Source of the DNA: Psychrilyobacter atlanticus DSM 19335
GTDB taxonomy: Bacteria > Fusobacteriota > Fusobacteriia > Fusobacteriales > Fusobacteriaceae
DNA length: 64,000 nt
Direction: 5' to 3'
Assembly: GCF_000426625.1 (NCBI RefSeq)
Contig: NZ_KE384547.1
Span: 1,286,986-1,350,985, forward strand
Shown: positions 28,808 to 38,099 of the stretch, piece after piece
Layout: each line of letters starts with the position of its first letter
Position numbering within the stretch: position 1 is the first letter of the stretch
The notes under the pieces: model-generated
Database searches by the model: none
What the model was told of the DNA's origin: nothing
What the model saw: only the letters and a program-made list of their open reading frames with translations
Made by a program: the position numbers and the translations under genes

Positions 28808-30241
28808 TTATTTAGTTTCTATCTTCGTAAATTCAGCTTCCATCTCAATTTCTACACCTTGGTTTATTTTATCTTTTACCCTCTCATCTTCAGTATCACC
28901 TACTATACTTTTGAATTCAGATCTTTTATAGAAGTAGATGGCAACCAGCATAGCGATTATATTACTAGAAGATATAGCATACCATATAACCTTTTCCGTT
29001 TTACCTATAAAATATGGCAGCAACAATAGAGTAGGTAATCTAAATACCCAGAGTCTGGACATACTGAGATACATGGCTTTTTTTGTCTGCCCCGCACCCT
29101 GTAATGCTCCTGTAATTATAGGAAGGATAGCCAGCCCTATTAAACTTAAAGAGATATACTTTAAATAATCATTTCCTAGATATATGATATCTTTGTTGGT
29201 AGAGAAAAACCTAACAATAGTGCTTCCCCAGAATAACAGGATAGCCGTACCTGCTATAGAAAAAATTGCTCCTAAAACTGAACTCTTAAATACACATTCC
29301 TTAACTCTCTTCACATCATTATTTCCTATATTTTGACCAACTATGGAAGATACAGCCCCTCCAATTCCCATGGCAGGCATCACTATTAGTCCGTTTATCC
29401 TGTTTCCAATTCCAAAGGCAGCCAGGGTTAACTCTCCATAGGTATTTACAAAACTATTAAGTACAACAAACCCCATAGCTATGGTAGCTTGTCCTATAGA
29501 GGCTGGGATTCCTAATGTTGTTAATCTTTTTATATAACTAAACTCTGGTTTCAGATCTTTCAATCTTAACTTCATAGGAGTGTCCCTTATAAATAATTGG
29601 TATATTATATAGAATAACATTATAGCTCTTGCAAGGAGGGTAGCCAAAGCTGCTCCCTTTATTCCCAGGTCTAGGTAAAATATAAATATTGGATCCAGCA
29701 CTATATTGATAGTTACAGATATAAGGCTGAGGATCATAGGAGATATCGTATCTCCCTCTCCCTGTTTTATAGATGAATATACAAAACCAGCATACATAAG
29801 GGGAGCTCCTCCAACTATAAGTACCAGATAGGTATAAGCATTGCTGTATATATCACCTGTTGCTCCCATAACTTTTAATATATATGGTGTACTTATTATT
29901 CCACTTATACTGAGTAGTATAGAAAATCCCATGGCAAAACTTACCAGCTGTCCTGCTATTTTTTTAGCTTCGTCTATTTTCTTTGCACCTATATTTTGAG
30001 ATATTAGAGTAGTCCCGGCTATACCTATTCCCACTCCTAATGCCAGCTGTAAAAACACAACCGGCCAAGCCAAGGTCATAGAAGCTACTTCTACTGCACC
30101 TAATTTGCTTAAAAAATATGTATCTGTCAGATTATACATGGTCTGTATAAGGTTGTTTAACATTATAGGAAGGGAGAGTAAGATTATTACCTTATACATA
30201 TTCCCCTCTAGTATCATCTTTCTTTTCTTCATTGTCTTCAT
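28808..30241 (-). CDS. MATE-family efflux transporter (first of pair)
   Basis: 477 residues, again two six-helix halves (opening YKVIILLSLPIMLNNLIQT, second half LGIPASIGQATIAMG) plus a charged, Glu-rich cytoplasmic tail of about 40 residues that its partner lacks. The two proteins are clearly diverged, so they are not a recent duplication. A tandem pair could act as separate pumps or as a heteromer. Possibly controlled by the WYL protein upstream on the same strand. Confidence 0.9.
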   Translation of the reverse strand: MKTMKKRKMILEGNMYKVIILLSLPIMLNNLIQTMYNLTDTYFLSKLGAVEVASMTLAWPVVFLQLALGVGIGIAGTTLISQNIGAKKIDEAKKIAGQLVSFAMGFSILLSISGIISTPYILKVMGATGDIYSNAYTYLVLIVGGAPLMYAGFVYSSIKQGEGDTISPMILSLISVTINIVLDPIFIFYLDLGIKGAALATLLARAIMLFYIIYQLFIRDTPMKLRLKDLKPEFSYIKRLTTLGIPASIGQATIAMGFVVLNSFVNTYGELTLAAFGIGNRINGLIVMPAMGIGGAVSSIVGQNIGNNDVKRVKECVFKSSVLGAIFSIAGTAILLFWGSTIVRFFSTNKDIIYLGNDYLKYISLSLIGLAILPIITGALQGAGQTKKAMYLSMSRLWVFRLPTLLLLPYFIGKTEKVIWYAISSSNIIAMLVAIYFYKRSEFKSIVGDTEDERVKDKINQGVEIEMEAEFTKIETK

Positions 30242-30416
30242 AGATCACCCCGAATATAAGCTTTTTTTATACTATATATTCTACCACTAAAATAACTCCC
30301 TCTCAATACTGCTTCTTTTTATTTTAAAGGTTCATTATATTTTGTCTTGAGGATAATCAAAATAAAGAAGTTATAGATATATATTCATTCAAAAGGTTCA
30401 TTTTTTAGGTTCATCT

Positions 30417-31256
30417 TTACTCATATTGAGACAGGGTATCTTTCAAAAGAACCTTTATTTTTTTTCTCAGAGACAGGGGTTCTAAAATTTCAGCTTCATC
30501 ATAAAACCTAGAAAAATATAAGGTGGCTTTTCTGTCACTGGATTCACAGTAATATATATCTCCCTCTATCTTCACCAAAGTTGGTTTATAATGACTTATC
30601 CTTTTGAACCAAATCTTTCCCTGGTCTGTTAATCTAACCTTTACGATATTCCCGTAAGATAGGAAAGGATCAAAGTTTTTATGTACTTTGTCTATATAAT
30701 CCGAATCCACATATCTTTTATTTTTTCTAAATCTTATAGAAGTTACCTTAGATATTCTGGATAGGTTAAAGACACTGTATTCTTCCCTTTCGTATATCCA
30801 GCAAAATAAAAAATTATTTTTCTCCTCAGATGTAACTTTAAAAAAATAAGGTTCTACTATATAATCATTCCCTAAGTGGGTTATTAAAACTTCTTCCTTC
30901 CTCTGTATAGCTTTTTGTATGGACTCATATTCAGAATAAAAAATTTTTCTTTCCCTCTTATAGTGAGGCTGGGATATATATGTTCTTATAAGGTCTCTAA
31001 AATACTCTGACTCATTTTGTATCTTATTTTTAGGAAGCAAATTATCATAGATTAATTGATTTTCTTTGTTTAGATTAAACTGTATCTTTTTGTTTCCCGA
31101 ACTCTTCTTAAATGGATATTTATCTACACTGGTGTAGGAGCTGGTAAATAATCTGTTAAAAAAACTATTAATCTTTATATCAAAGTTCTCTATATCCCTA
31201 AATGTTATTTCATTGACAAAGTTTGGGACGGTAAACCTTATTTTCTTATCACTCAT
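30417..31256 (-). CDS. WYL-domain transcriptional regulator
   Basis: About 279 residues. The N-terminal 110 residues are charged and helical, with a possible DNA-binding segment (NKENQLIYDNLL). Residues 120-200 are a WYL-like ligand-binding domain with FCWIYEREEYSVFNLSRISKV, and the C-terminal extension ends EAEILEPLSLRKKI. It is upstream of, and parallel to, the two MATE genes, with a 175-base gap, so a local regulator is plausible. The N-terminal domain type is uncertain. Confidence 0.7.
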   Translation of the reverse strand: MSDKKIRFTVPNFVNEITFRDIENFDIKINSFFNRLFTSSYTSVDKYPFKKSSGNKKIQFNLNKENQLIYDNLLPKNKIQNESEYFRDLIRTYISQPHYKRERKIFYSEYESIQKAIQRKEEVLITHLGNDYIVEPYFFKVTSEEKNNFLFCWIYEREEYSVFNLSRISKVTSIRFRKNKRYVDSDYIDKVHKNFDPFLSYGNIVKVRLTDQGKIWFKRISHYKPTLVKIEGDIYYCESSDRKATLYFSRFYDEAEILEPLSLRKKIKVLLKDTLSQYE

Positions 31257-31401
31257 AACTTCCCTCCAATATTATATTAATCTCTACCTAAGTATATAGT
31301 AAAAATTAGTTAATTAAAAATTAAAGTCAAAAGATAGAAAGATAAGAGCTGACCTACAATATCCATGTCCCATATAGAAAACAAAGTAGAGGGAGTAATG
31401 G

Positions 31402-31430
31402 TTGCTTTTTCTACTGAGATAGCTTATAAT
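31402..31430 (+). promoter_or_regulatory. promoter for lepA
   Basis: TTGCTT, 17-base spacer, TATAAT; the -10 ends 60 bases before the lepA start. Confidence 0.7.
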
Positions 31431-31490
31431 AGAATGTAAAATTATAAATTAATTTATAAAAAATTTAATATAAACATTAGGAGGAACGTT

Positions 31491-33293
31491 GTGTCACAAG
31501 AATTAAAAAGAAACTTTTCAATCATCGCACATATAGACCACGGAAAATCAACCTTAGCTGATAGACTTATCCAATCAACAGGAACTGTTGCAGATAGAGA
31601 TATGGAAAACCAGTTATTAGACAGTATGGATTTAGAAAAAGAAAAGGGTATCACAATAAAAGCTAATACTGTAACAATTAACTATAAAGCTAATGACGGT
31701 AAAACATATGAACTAAATTTAATCGATACACCAGGACATGTAGACTTTATCTATGAGGTATCGAGATCTCTAGCTGCCTGTGAAGGTGCACTATTAGTAG
31801 TAGATGCAGCTCAAGGTGTAGAAGCACAAACTTTAGCAAATGTATACCTGGCTTTAGAGCAAGACTTAGAAGTAGTACCAGTAATCAATAAGATAGATCT
31901 ACCTGCTGCTGATGTAGAAAAGGTTAGAAATGAAATAGAAGACGTTATTGGTATTCCTGCTGATGAAGCAGTTCTTACATCTGCTAAATCAGGTATAGGA
32001 ATAGAAGATCTTTTAGAAGCTATCGTTAAATTTGTCCCTGCTCCTTCAAACAGTGAAGACGGGCCTCTAAAAGCTCTTATATTTGATTCACATTTTGATG
32101 ATTATAGAGGTGTAATTACCTATGTAAGAGTTATAGATGGAACTATAAAAAAAGGAGATAAGGTTAAAGTATTCTCTAACGATCACCAATTTGATGTTCT
32201 TGAATGTGGTATATTCTCTCCTGGGATGACTCCTACTAATGTATTGACTGCAGGATCTGTAGGATATGTTATTACTGGTACAAAATCTATCCACGATTCA
32301 CAGGTAGGAGACACGATTACTAGTCTTAAAACCCCTTGTGAAACTCCACTAGACGGTTATAGACCAGCTCAATCAATGGTATTTGCTGGATTATATCCAA
32401 TATCTACCGATGACTATGAAGATCTTAGGGAAGCTATTGAAAAATTACAATTAAACGATGCTTCACTTACTTTTGAACCTGAAACATCATTAGCATTAGG
32501 ATTTGGATTTAGATGTGGATTCTTGGGCCTTTTACATATGGAGATCATTGTAGAAAGACTTAGAAGAGAATATAATATCGACCTTATATCTACTTCACCA
32601 TCAGTTGAGTATAGAATCCATAAGGAAAATCAACCAATGTATACTATTGATAACCCGGAAGATTTCCCAGGTGGAGGACAAGGTAAGGTAATCGTGGAAG
32701 AACCATATATCAAAGGAAATATAATAGTTCCAAAAGACTATGTTGGTGGAGTTATGGAATTATGTCAATTAAAAAGAGGAACATATGTAAGTATGAACTA
32801 TATCGATGATACTCGTGCTATGATCACATATGAGTTACCCCTTGCAGAGATCGTATTAGATTTTTATGATAAATTAAAATCTAGAACTAAGGGATATGCT
32901 TCATTTGAATATGAGATGATAGGATATAGACCTGGAGATCTAGTAAAAGTTAATATCTTAGTATCTGGTGAAGGTGTAGATGCGTTCTCATTTATCGCAC
33001 ATACAGACCATGCAACAGCTAGAGGAAGGGTAATCGTAGAAAAATTAAAAGAGATCATCCCAAGACAACAATTTGAAATACCTATTCAAGCTGCACTGGG
33101 AGCTAAAATAATAGCAAGAGAAACTATTAGAGCATTTAGAAAGAACGTTACAGCTAAATGTTATGGTGGAGATATAAGTAGAAAGAAAAAATTATTAGAG
33201 AAACAAAAAGCTGGTAAGAAAAGAATGAAGCAGATTGGTAATGTAGAGATACCACAAGAAGCATTCATCTCAGTTTTAAAATTAAGTGACTAA
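31491..33293 (+). CDS. lepA: elongation factor 4 (ribosomal back-translocase LepA)
   Basis: Translational GTPase acting on the ribosome. G1 is [10 protein letters not shown] (13-22), G3 is DTPGHVDF, G4 is NKID. The EF-G-like domains follow, then the LepA-specific C-terminal domain with the [15 protein letters not shown] tail. Length 600 is standard. The start is GTG, set by an AGGAGG ribosome site 6 bases upstream; no in-frame ATG would preserve the G1 region. Confidence 0.97.
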   Translation: MSQELKRNFSIIAHIDHGKSTLADRLIQSTGTVADRDMENQLLDSMDLEKEKGITIKANTVTINYKANDGKTYELNLIDTPGHVDFIYEVSRSLAACEGALLVVDAAQGVEAQTLANVYLALEQDLEVVPVINKIDLPAADVEKVRNEIEDVIGIPADEAVLTSAKSGIGIEDLLEAIVKFVPAPSNSEDGPLKALIFDSHFDDYRGVITYVRVIDGTIKKGDKVKVFSNDHQFDVLECGIFSPGMTPTNVLTAGSVGYVITGTKSIHDSQVGDTITSLKTPCETPLDGYRPAQSMVFAGLYPISTDDYEDLREAIEKLQLNDASLTFEPETSLALGFGFRCGFLGLLHMEIIVERLRREYNIDLISTSPSVEYRIHKENQPMYTIDNPEDFPGGGQGKVIVEEPYIKGNIIVPKDYVGGVMELCQLKRGTYVSMNYIDDTRAMITYELPLAEIVLDFYDKLKSRTKGYASFEYEMIGYRPGDLVKVNILVSGEGVDAFSFIAHTDHATARGRVIVEKLKEIIPRQQFEIPIQAALGAKIIARETIRAFRKNVTAKCYGGDISRKKKLLEKQKAGKKRMKQIGNVEIPQEAFISVLKLSD

Positions 33294-33306
33294 ATAGAAA
33301 ATTAAA

Positions 33307-33337
33307 ACTAGCTGATAGATATCAGCTAGTTTTTTAT
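33307..33337 (+). terminator. terminator of lepA
   Basis: Stem AACTAGCTGAT / ATCAGCTAGTT, four-base loop, TTTTTT tail. Confidence 0.88.
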
Positions 33338-33400
33338 TGTCTAGAAAATTATAAAAATCTGAATTGTGATTTTTTGGATACAAGATCATGTTGCTTTTTT
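33337..33400 (+). repeat. post-terminator dispersed repeat, copy C
   Basis: Begins GTCTAGAAAATT directly after the lepA terminator and ends TTGGATACAAGATCATGTTGC followed by TTTTTT. The middle AAAATCTGAATTGT aligns with AAAATCTGGATTGT of copy A. Confidence 0.55.
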
Positions 33401-33474
33401 GAAATAAAATAAATTTAGGTATTTCATCCATTATATAGTAAACTAATATTAATCAAAATATGAGGGGGAAATAT

Positions 33475-33732
33475 ATGAATTCAAGAATTGATGAAATTAT
33501 AAAAGAACTACCTATGTATGAAAGAGCTGAAGAAGTTGATGCATTTTTAAAATTACACGATACTGTTATCCATGAATTACATATAGAATTAGACCGAGCC
33601 TATGATATCATTCCAAAAGAGGAGATCGAATCTGATATAAAAGATTTAGAATCATATTTAACTGAGGTCACTGATCATCATAAGAAGGAATTACTTCATG
33701 AGATTATTGCCTATATAGAGAAAAAAGTCTAA
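33475..33732 (+). CDS. 85-aa acidic helical protein, unknown
   Basis: The open frame begins with an ATG at 33460, but that ATG overlaps the GAGGGGG ribosome site. The ATG at 33475, 6 bases after that site, is the real start. The product is helical and charged with several His residues (KLHDTVIHELH, VTDHHKKELLHE), and no motif I recognise. It is followed 33 bases later by the cNMP-binding gene, probably one transcript. Confidence 0.7.
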   Translation: MNSRIDEIIKELPMYERAEEVDAFLKLHDTVIHELHIELDRAYDIIPKEEIESDIKDLESYLTEVTDHHKKELLHEIIAYIEKKV

Positions 33733-33765
33733 AATCTAAAATGTAAGGGAGTTTTAATTATAGCT

Positions 33766-34281
33766 ATGAATACAAATAAATCTAAACCTGAGGTAACTTA
33801 TAAGGAAAAACAATTAATTTTTTCTATGTTAAACAAAATATCACTCTTTGGCGGTTTAACTGCCGGAGAACTAGAATGCCTTATTCCCATGCTGACTACA
33901 GCTTCCTTTAAAAAAGGAGAGGCTGTCTTTACCCAGGGGGAATCACCAAATAATATCTTTATTATCCAAAGTGGTGAAATTAAAATAGTTAAACAACAGG
34001 ATGACATTGAAATTGAATTAATTCGATTTAAGGAGGGAAATTTATTTGGTGAAACTGAACTTATTGGTATCTTCAAATATATTGCTTCTGCTATTGCTTT
34101 AACAGATGTAAAGTTACTTGTATTTTCTAAATCCGCACTTTACTCTCTGCACAGTAAAAACATGAAGTTGTTCAGCAAGATAATTTTAAATGTCGCTCGT
34201 GAGTCTTGTCGAAGAACTGCTAAAACCGATGAATATTGGTTGGATGAAATGGTTAAATTAAGAAAATTCCACAAAAAATAG
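33766..34281 (+). CDS. cyclic-nucleotide-binding-domain protein lacking a DNA-binding domain
   Basis: Residues 25-135 are a Crp/Fnr-type beta-roll (ISLFGGLTAGELE, FKKGEAVFTQGE, GNLFGETELIG). The phosphate-binding cassette lacks the RA(A/S)T core of true cAMP binders. After the dimer helix the chain stops at 171 residues, with only a short basic tail (RRTAKTDEYW) in place of the helix-turn-helix. It could be a sensor or partner subunit. The ribosome site (AAGGGAG) is unusually far, about 13 bases, from the ATG. Confidence 0.78.
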   Translation: MNTNKSKPEVTYKEKQLIFSMLNKISLFGGLTAGELECLIPMLTTASFKKGEAVFTQGESPNNIFIIQSGEIKIVKQQDDIEIELIRFKEGNLFGETELIGIFKYIASAIALTDVKLLVFSKSALYSLHSKNMKLFSKIILNVARESCRRTAKTDEYWLDEMVKLRKFHKK

Positions 34282-34309
34282 ATATAAATAGATATATATT
34301 TTCAATATC

Positions 34310-34338
34310 AAAGTGGTAGATATCTCTGCCACTTTTTT
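34310..34338 (+). terminator. terminator after the cNMP-binding gene
   Basis: AAAGTGG-AGA / TCT-CCACTTT stem with a TTTTTT tail. It separates this gene from the ABC operon. Confidence 0.75.
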
Positions 34339-34372
34339 ATGATTAAAAAAAAATTTAAACAGGAGTAAAAAA

Positions 34373-35230
34373 ATGATAAATAAAAAAATAAAAATAACAG
34401 CTTTATTGAGTCTGGCTATATCCATAAATAGTTTTTCCATAGATGTCTATACCCCAAAAGCTCCACCCAGCATCCCTATGCTGCCTATGGAAGATGACGT
34501 TAGTCTCCATTATTATCAGGATGTCCATACAGAAATCATTCCGAAACTCATTAAGAATCAAGATGGAGTCTATGTCATTCCCACTAATTTAGGTGAAAAT
34601 TTAAAAAAGAAAGGTATTGAATTAGAACTATTGGGAGTAACCAGTCAGGGGCTTATCTCCATAATATCCAATAAAAAAATAGATAGTATAAAAGACCTGG
34701 ACAAAAAAAATATCCTTATTGGGGCTCAGGGTTCATCTCCCGATATAATATCAAAGTTCTTGTTTAAAAATAACGATATATCTCCTCTGATTACCTATAG
34801 ATCCACTCCTGAAGTGGCTAAGCTGATGATCCTTCAAAAAGGTGAGAATGCTGTCCTTCCTGAACCTATGGCTACCCTTGTTCTGGAAAAAAATTCTAAA
34901 TTGATCAGAACCGTTGTGTATAAGGATGAGTGGGAAAAAGTAACTTCCCTTTCTGGAATCCCCCAAGTAGGGCTGTATACTACCAGCAAATATAATAAAA
35001 GCCACTCCAAAGAGATCGAAAAATTTATAGATGACTATAAAAACAATCTGAAAGATCTGAAGAAAGATCCCAATGAATTTATAGATCTGGCCCAGATTAA
35101 TTTTAATATTAAACTGAGTGATAGTGGATATGAAGAATCCATTAAGTATATGAACCTAACTCTTATTGATGGAAAAAAAGGAGATCAGCTGGTAGAAGAA
35201 TATACAAAAATTTTAGGAGAGAATAGATGA
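34373..35230 (+). CDS. NitT/TauT-type ABC transporter, substrate-binding protein
   Basis: 285 residues with a Sec signal peptide (about 1-22, ISINSFS) and no lipobox cysteine. The ABC nitrate/taurine-type solute-binding fold shows GVTSQGLISIISN, a KNILIGAQGSSPD stretch and a conserved GENAVLPEPMATL segment. It overlaps the permease gene by 4 bases. The family imports sulfonates, nitrate, riboflavin or thiamine precursors; I cannot tell which from sequence. Confidence 0.85.
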   Translation: MINKKIKITALLSLAISINSFSIDVYTPKAPPSIPMLPMEDDVSLHYYQDVHTEIIPKLIKNQDGVYVIPTNLGENLKKKGIELELLGVTSQGLISIISNKKIDSIKDLDKKNILIGAQGSSPDIISKFLFKNNDISPLITYRSTPEVAKLMILQKGENAVLPEPMATLVLEKNSKLIRTVVYKDEWEKVTSLSGIPQVGLYTTSKYNKSHSKEIEKFIDDYKNNLKDLKKDPNEFIDLAQINFNIKLSDSGYEESIKYMNLTLIDGKKGDQLVEEYTKILGENR

Positions 35231-35949
35231 AAAAAAAATTGATTCCCATCACCGTATTTTTAATCTTATGGGCTGGGATTTCGACTAAGGTATCTCCGCT
35301 AGTCCTGCCTTCCCCCCTACGGGTTTTTTATACCTCATTATTTTTACTCCAAAATAATTATAATGAGATCTTCATTACCCTGGGCCGGTTAGGGATCTCA
35401 CTCATCCTAACCTACCTTATAGGAATAATCCTGGTTCTGGGGATAGTATCTTCTAAAAATCTTAAGATCTTCATTCGGCCTGTGCTACTTTTTATGCAGA
35501 GCACTCCTATAATTTCATGGATCTTACTGGCATTAATTTGGTTTAATAACAAGTATATTCCGATATTTATAATCTGTATCAATACTATTCCCATCCTGGT
35601 GTTAAATATAGTCAGCGGGATGGAGGGGATCGATAAAAAGATCTTGGAGATGGCAAGTATATATAATATCTCTAAAAAGGATTGTTTCTTTAAGATTCAG
35701 CTCCCGTCTCTTATCAGATATCTTCTTCCTGCCACCGAGATCATCCTTGGTTCCTCATTTAAGGTGATCATCATGGCAGAGGTCATCTCCAGGGTCAGCG
35801 GCGGAATTGGAAACGGTTTAAACATCGGATGGCTCAATATAGAAACAGATACAATTTTAGGATGGACGCTGATAATATATATTCTCAGTTTTCTTATCTC
35901 AAAATTAATTTTAACATCTTTAAAGAACCGGTTTAGGAGGTACTTATGA
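35227..35949 (+). CDS. NitT/TauT-type ABC transporter, permease
   Basis: 240 residues, six membrane helices, with a recognisable EAA loop (EMASIYNISKKDCFFKIQLP) that docks on the ATPase. It overlaps both neighbours by 4 bases (ATGA), so the three genes are translated together. Confidence 0.88.
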   Translation: MKKKLIPITVFLILWAGISTKVSPLVLPSPLRVFYTSLFLLQNNYNEIFITLGRLGISLILTYLIGIILVLGIVSSKNLKIFIRPVLLFMQSTPIISWILLALIWFNNKYIPIFIICINTIPILVLNIVSGMEGIDKKILEMASIYNISKKDCFFKIQLPSLIRYLLPATEIILGSSFKVIIMAEVISRVSGGIGNGLNIGWLNIETDTILGWTLIIYILSFLISKLILTSLKNRFRRYL

Positions 35950-36632
35950 TTGAATTAAAGGATCTTTCCCTCACCTTCCATGGGGAAAAAATCTTGGATA
36001 GGATCACATATAAATTTAAAAAAAATAAAGTCACTGCAATCTTGGGACCTTCTGGAGGAGGGAAAACCAGCCTCTTTAACATCATTGCCGGATTAGAGAT
36101 AAACCATACTGGAGAAGTAGTTAAAAATTTTAAAAATGTAGGTTATATATTTCAGGAGGACAGACTCCTTCCCTGGGAAAGTGTCAAAGAAAATTTGAAT
36201 ATTATACCTGGAGCTACCGAGGAAAAAATATTAAATATACTGAAACTACTGCACATCCCCCATAAGGCAGATAATCTAGTTAAAAATTTAAGTGGCGGTG
36301 AGAAGCAAAGGGTTGCCATAGCCCGTGCTTTTTTATATGACACAGAGTTAATATTGATGGATGAATCTTTAAAATCTTTAGATTTTTCCCTAAAGATCAA
36401 ATTAATCGATCTGATAACCTCCCTCCTGGAAAAATACTCAAAGACACTCATCATGATAAGCCATGATATCGATGAAATTTTACTCATGGCAGATGAAGTC
36501 ATTATATTTTCTAAAAAACCAACTGTCATAGAAGAGGTTCTTACCATTGATTTTCCAAAATCTAAAAGAACCCTGTCTTCAAAAGAATTAAAAATATATA
36601 AAAATAAAATCTATGATGCGATCCTTAAATAA
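35946..36632 (+). CDS. NitT/TauT-type ABC transporter, ATPase
   Basis: 228 residues. Walker A GPSGGGKTS, Q-loop IFQEDRLLPW (typical of nitrate/taurine ATPases), signature LSGGEKQR, and a Walker B reading LILMDESLKSLD with Ser in place of the usual Pro after the catalytic Glu. Final gene of the three-gene transporter. Confidence 0.9.
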   Translation: MIELKDLSLTFHGEKILDRITYKFKKNKVTAILGPSGGGKTSLFNIIAGLEINHTGEVVKNFKNVGYIFQEDRLLPWESVKENLNIIPGATEEKILNILKLLHIPHKADNLVKNLSGGEKQRVAIARAFLYDTELILMDESLKSLDFSLKIKLIDLITSLLEKYSKTLIMISHDIDEILLMADEVIIFSKKPTVIEEVLTIDFPKSKRTLSSKELKIYKNKIYDAILK

Positions 36633-36666
36633 GGATCGTATCTCTTATAATTAGGAGAGTGAAGCC

Positions 36667-36945
36667 ATGCAAAATATCTTAATATCATTAATTCTAGGCA
36701 TTTTAATAGGTTCTATAGTGAAGTTTTCTGATAAGATGAAAAAATTTAATGGTGCATTTCAGCATCTAGGAGTAATTATTTTATTGTTTGCCATTGGAAT
36801 TACCATAGGGATCAACCGATCACTGCTAAGTAATTTAAATAAAATAGGCGGTATCTCCCTTGTCTTTGCACTTCTCACTTCCCTATTCAGTATTATTTTA
36901 GTATTTTTTATGAGTAGAATAATAATTAAAAGGAGGAACAATTAA
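36667..36945 (+). CDS. LysO-family exporter, N-terminal half
   Basis: 92 residues, three membrane segments, corresponding to the first part of lysine exporter LysO (YbjE, about 300 residues in E. coli), here encoded separately. The stop overlaps the next start by one base (TAATG). Ribosome site AGGAGAG. It lies 34 bases after the ABC ATPase, so it may share the transcript. Confidence 0.75.
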   Translation: MQNILISLILGILIGSIVKFSDKMKKFNGAFQHLGVIILLFAIGITIGINRSLLSNLNKIGGISLVFALLTSLFSIILVFFMSRIIIKRRNN

Positions 36946-37541
36946 TGACACTATCTATAGTAGCTTCTATTATCACTGGTATTTTAGGAGGATATTTTTT
37001 TATCCCTGAATCCTTTACCCCATATATCGATACCCTTATAGATTCAGCACTTTATCTTTTGATATTTTGTGTGGGAATAGATATAGGATTAAATAAACAT
37101 ATTTTTAAAGACCTAAAAAAACATAGTTTAATTATTTTGGTAGTCCCAACTTCTATAATTGCAGGAAGTTTAATAGGAGGACTTATTGGCGGATATATCT
37201 TTCATATACCTAAAAATTTAAGTTTAGCTATTTCTTCTGGTTTTGGATGGTATAGTCTTTCTGGGATCATCCTCACCCAATTACACAGCGCAGAGATAGG
37301 CACTATAGCCTTTTTAACCAATATCTTCCGGGAACTTATCACTGTGGTTTCTATACCATTCATTGCAAAATATTTAAATGACTATACCGCTATAGCTCCT
37401 GCAGGAGCTACTTCCATGGATTCTACCCTGCCTATAATCTCCAAATACACCAATCCGGAAACTGTTGTTATAGCATTTATAAATGGAATTTTATTATCGG
37501 GATTAGTCCCTATTTTAGTTCCCTTTTTCTATTCTATTTGA
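36945..37541 (+). CDS. lysO: LysO-family exporter, C-terminal half
   Basis: 198 residues, about six membrane segments, with the conserved FGWYSLSGIILTQL and GATSMDSTLPII stretches of LysO that hold the transport-essential acidic residue. Together the two chains equal one full LysO, which exports lysine in E. coli. The split form occurs elsewhere and is not a frameshift here, since a ribosome site (AGGAGG) precedes the second start. Confidence 0.82.
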   Translation: MTLSIVASIITGILGGYFFIPESFTPYIDTLIDSALYLLIFCVGIDIGLNKHIFKDLKKHSLIILVVPTSIIAGSLIGGLIGGYIFHIPKNLSLAISSGFGWYSLSGIILTQLHSAEIGTIAFLTNIFRELITVVSIPFIAKYLNDYTAIAPAGATSMDSTLPIISKYTNPETVVIAFINGILLSGLVPILVPFFYSI

Positions 37542-37571
37542 TCACATTTAATAATTTATTTTATAAAAAAT

Positions 37572-37602
37572 AAAAAACAGACAGGAATTCCTGTCTGTTT
37601 TT
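37572..37602. terminator. bidirectional terminator
   Basis: AAAAACAGACAGG / CCTGTCTGTTTTT around AATT, between convergent transcription units. Confidence 0.88.
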
Positions 37603-37640
37603 CATTTTAATATACTTTTAACCTTACATTATATATATAT

Positions 37641-38084
37641 TTATTTACTATTTTGAACCTCTACCTTTAGTACTCTTTCCTTAGTCCTTTCTAACTCCAA
37701 TTCCTGTTTTATTTCATTTTTTACCTTTATATTGTTTAACTGTTCTTCTAATTTATCATATTTAGAATTACTGCTATTTAAACTAGTTCCTTCACTCTTT
37801 TTTGAAAAATAAAAATGAAGTGTTTTCTCAGTAAAACTGTCATCTATTATTTCATTTTTAGATTCTGTATCATTTTTCAACATTATAGAATGAATCCCAT
37901 TCAAAGGGATGTTTACAACAAGAAGTCCTCCATAAATTTCACCATATGGTTTCCCATCTACAAATACTTCTGCTGTTTCAACGTTTGTTGTAACAATAAT
38001 GCTTCTTACCTCTTTAGTTGTAGTAGATGAACAAGCTGTCATGAACAAAACTACCAAACCCATTATAATATTTCTTATCTTCAT
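37641..38084 (-). CDS. lipoprotein with PEGA-like domain and charged tail
   Basis: 147 residues with lipobox MTAC (Cys18). Residues 28-80 resemble a PEGA repeat (VETAEVFVDGKPYGE), a beta domain found in surface proteins. The last 40 residues are a predicted coiled coil with KNEIKQELELERTKERVL, nearly identical to the tail of the neighbouring lipoprotein. Likely the second gene of a two-gene operon. Function unknown. Confidence 0.72.
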   Translation of the reverse strand: MKIRNIIMGLVVLFMTACSSTTTKEVRSIIVTTNVETAEVFVDGKPYGEIYGGLLVVNIPLNGIHSIMLKNDTESKNEIIDDSFTEKTLHFYFSKKSEGTSLNSSNSKYDKLEEQLNNIKVKNEIKQELELERTKERVLKVEVQNSK

Positions 38085-38099
38085 ATTCTCCTCCTAATT

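Noticed and set aside
36667-37541. LysO halves as a frameshifted pseudogene
   Set aside because: Each half has its own ribosome site and the TAATG overlap is typical of coupled genes; split LysO forms are known.
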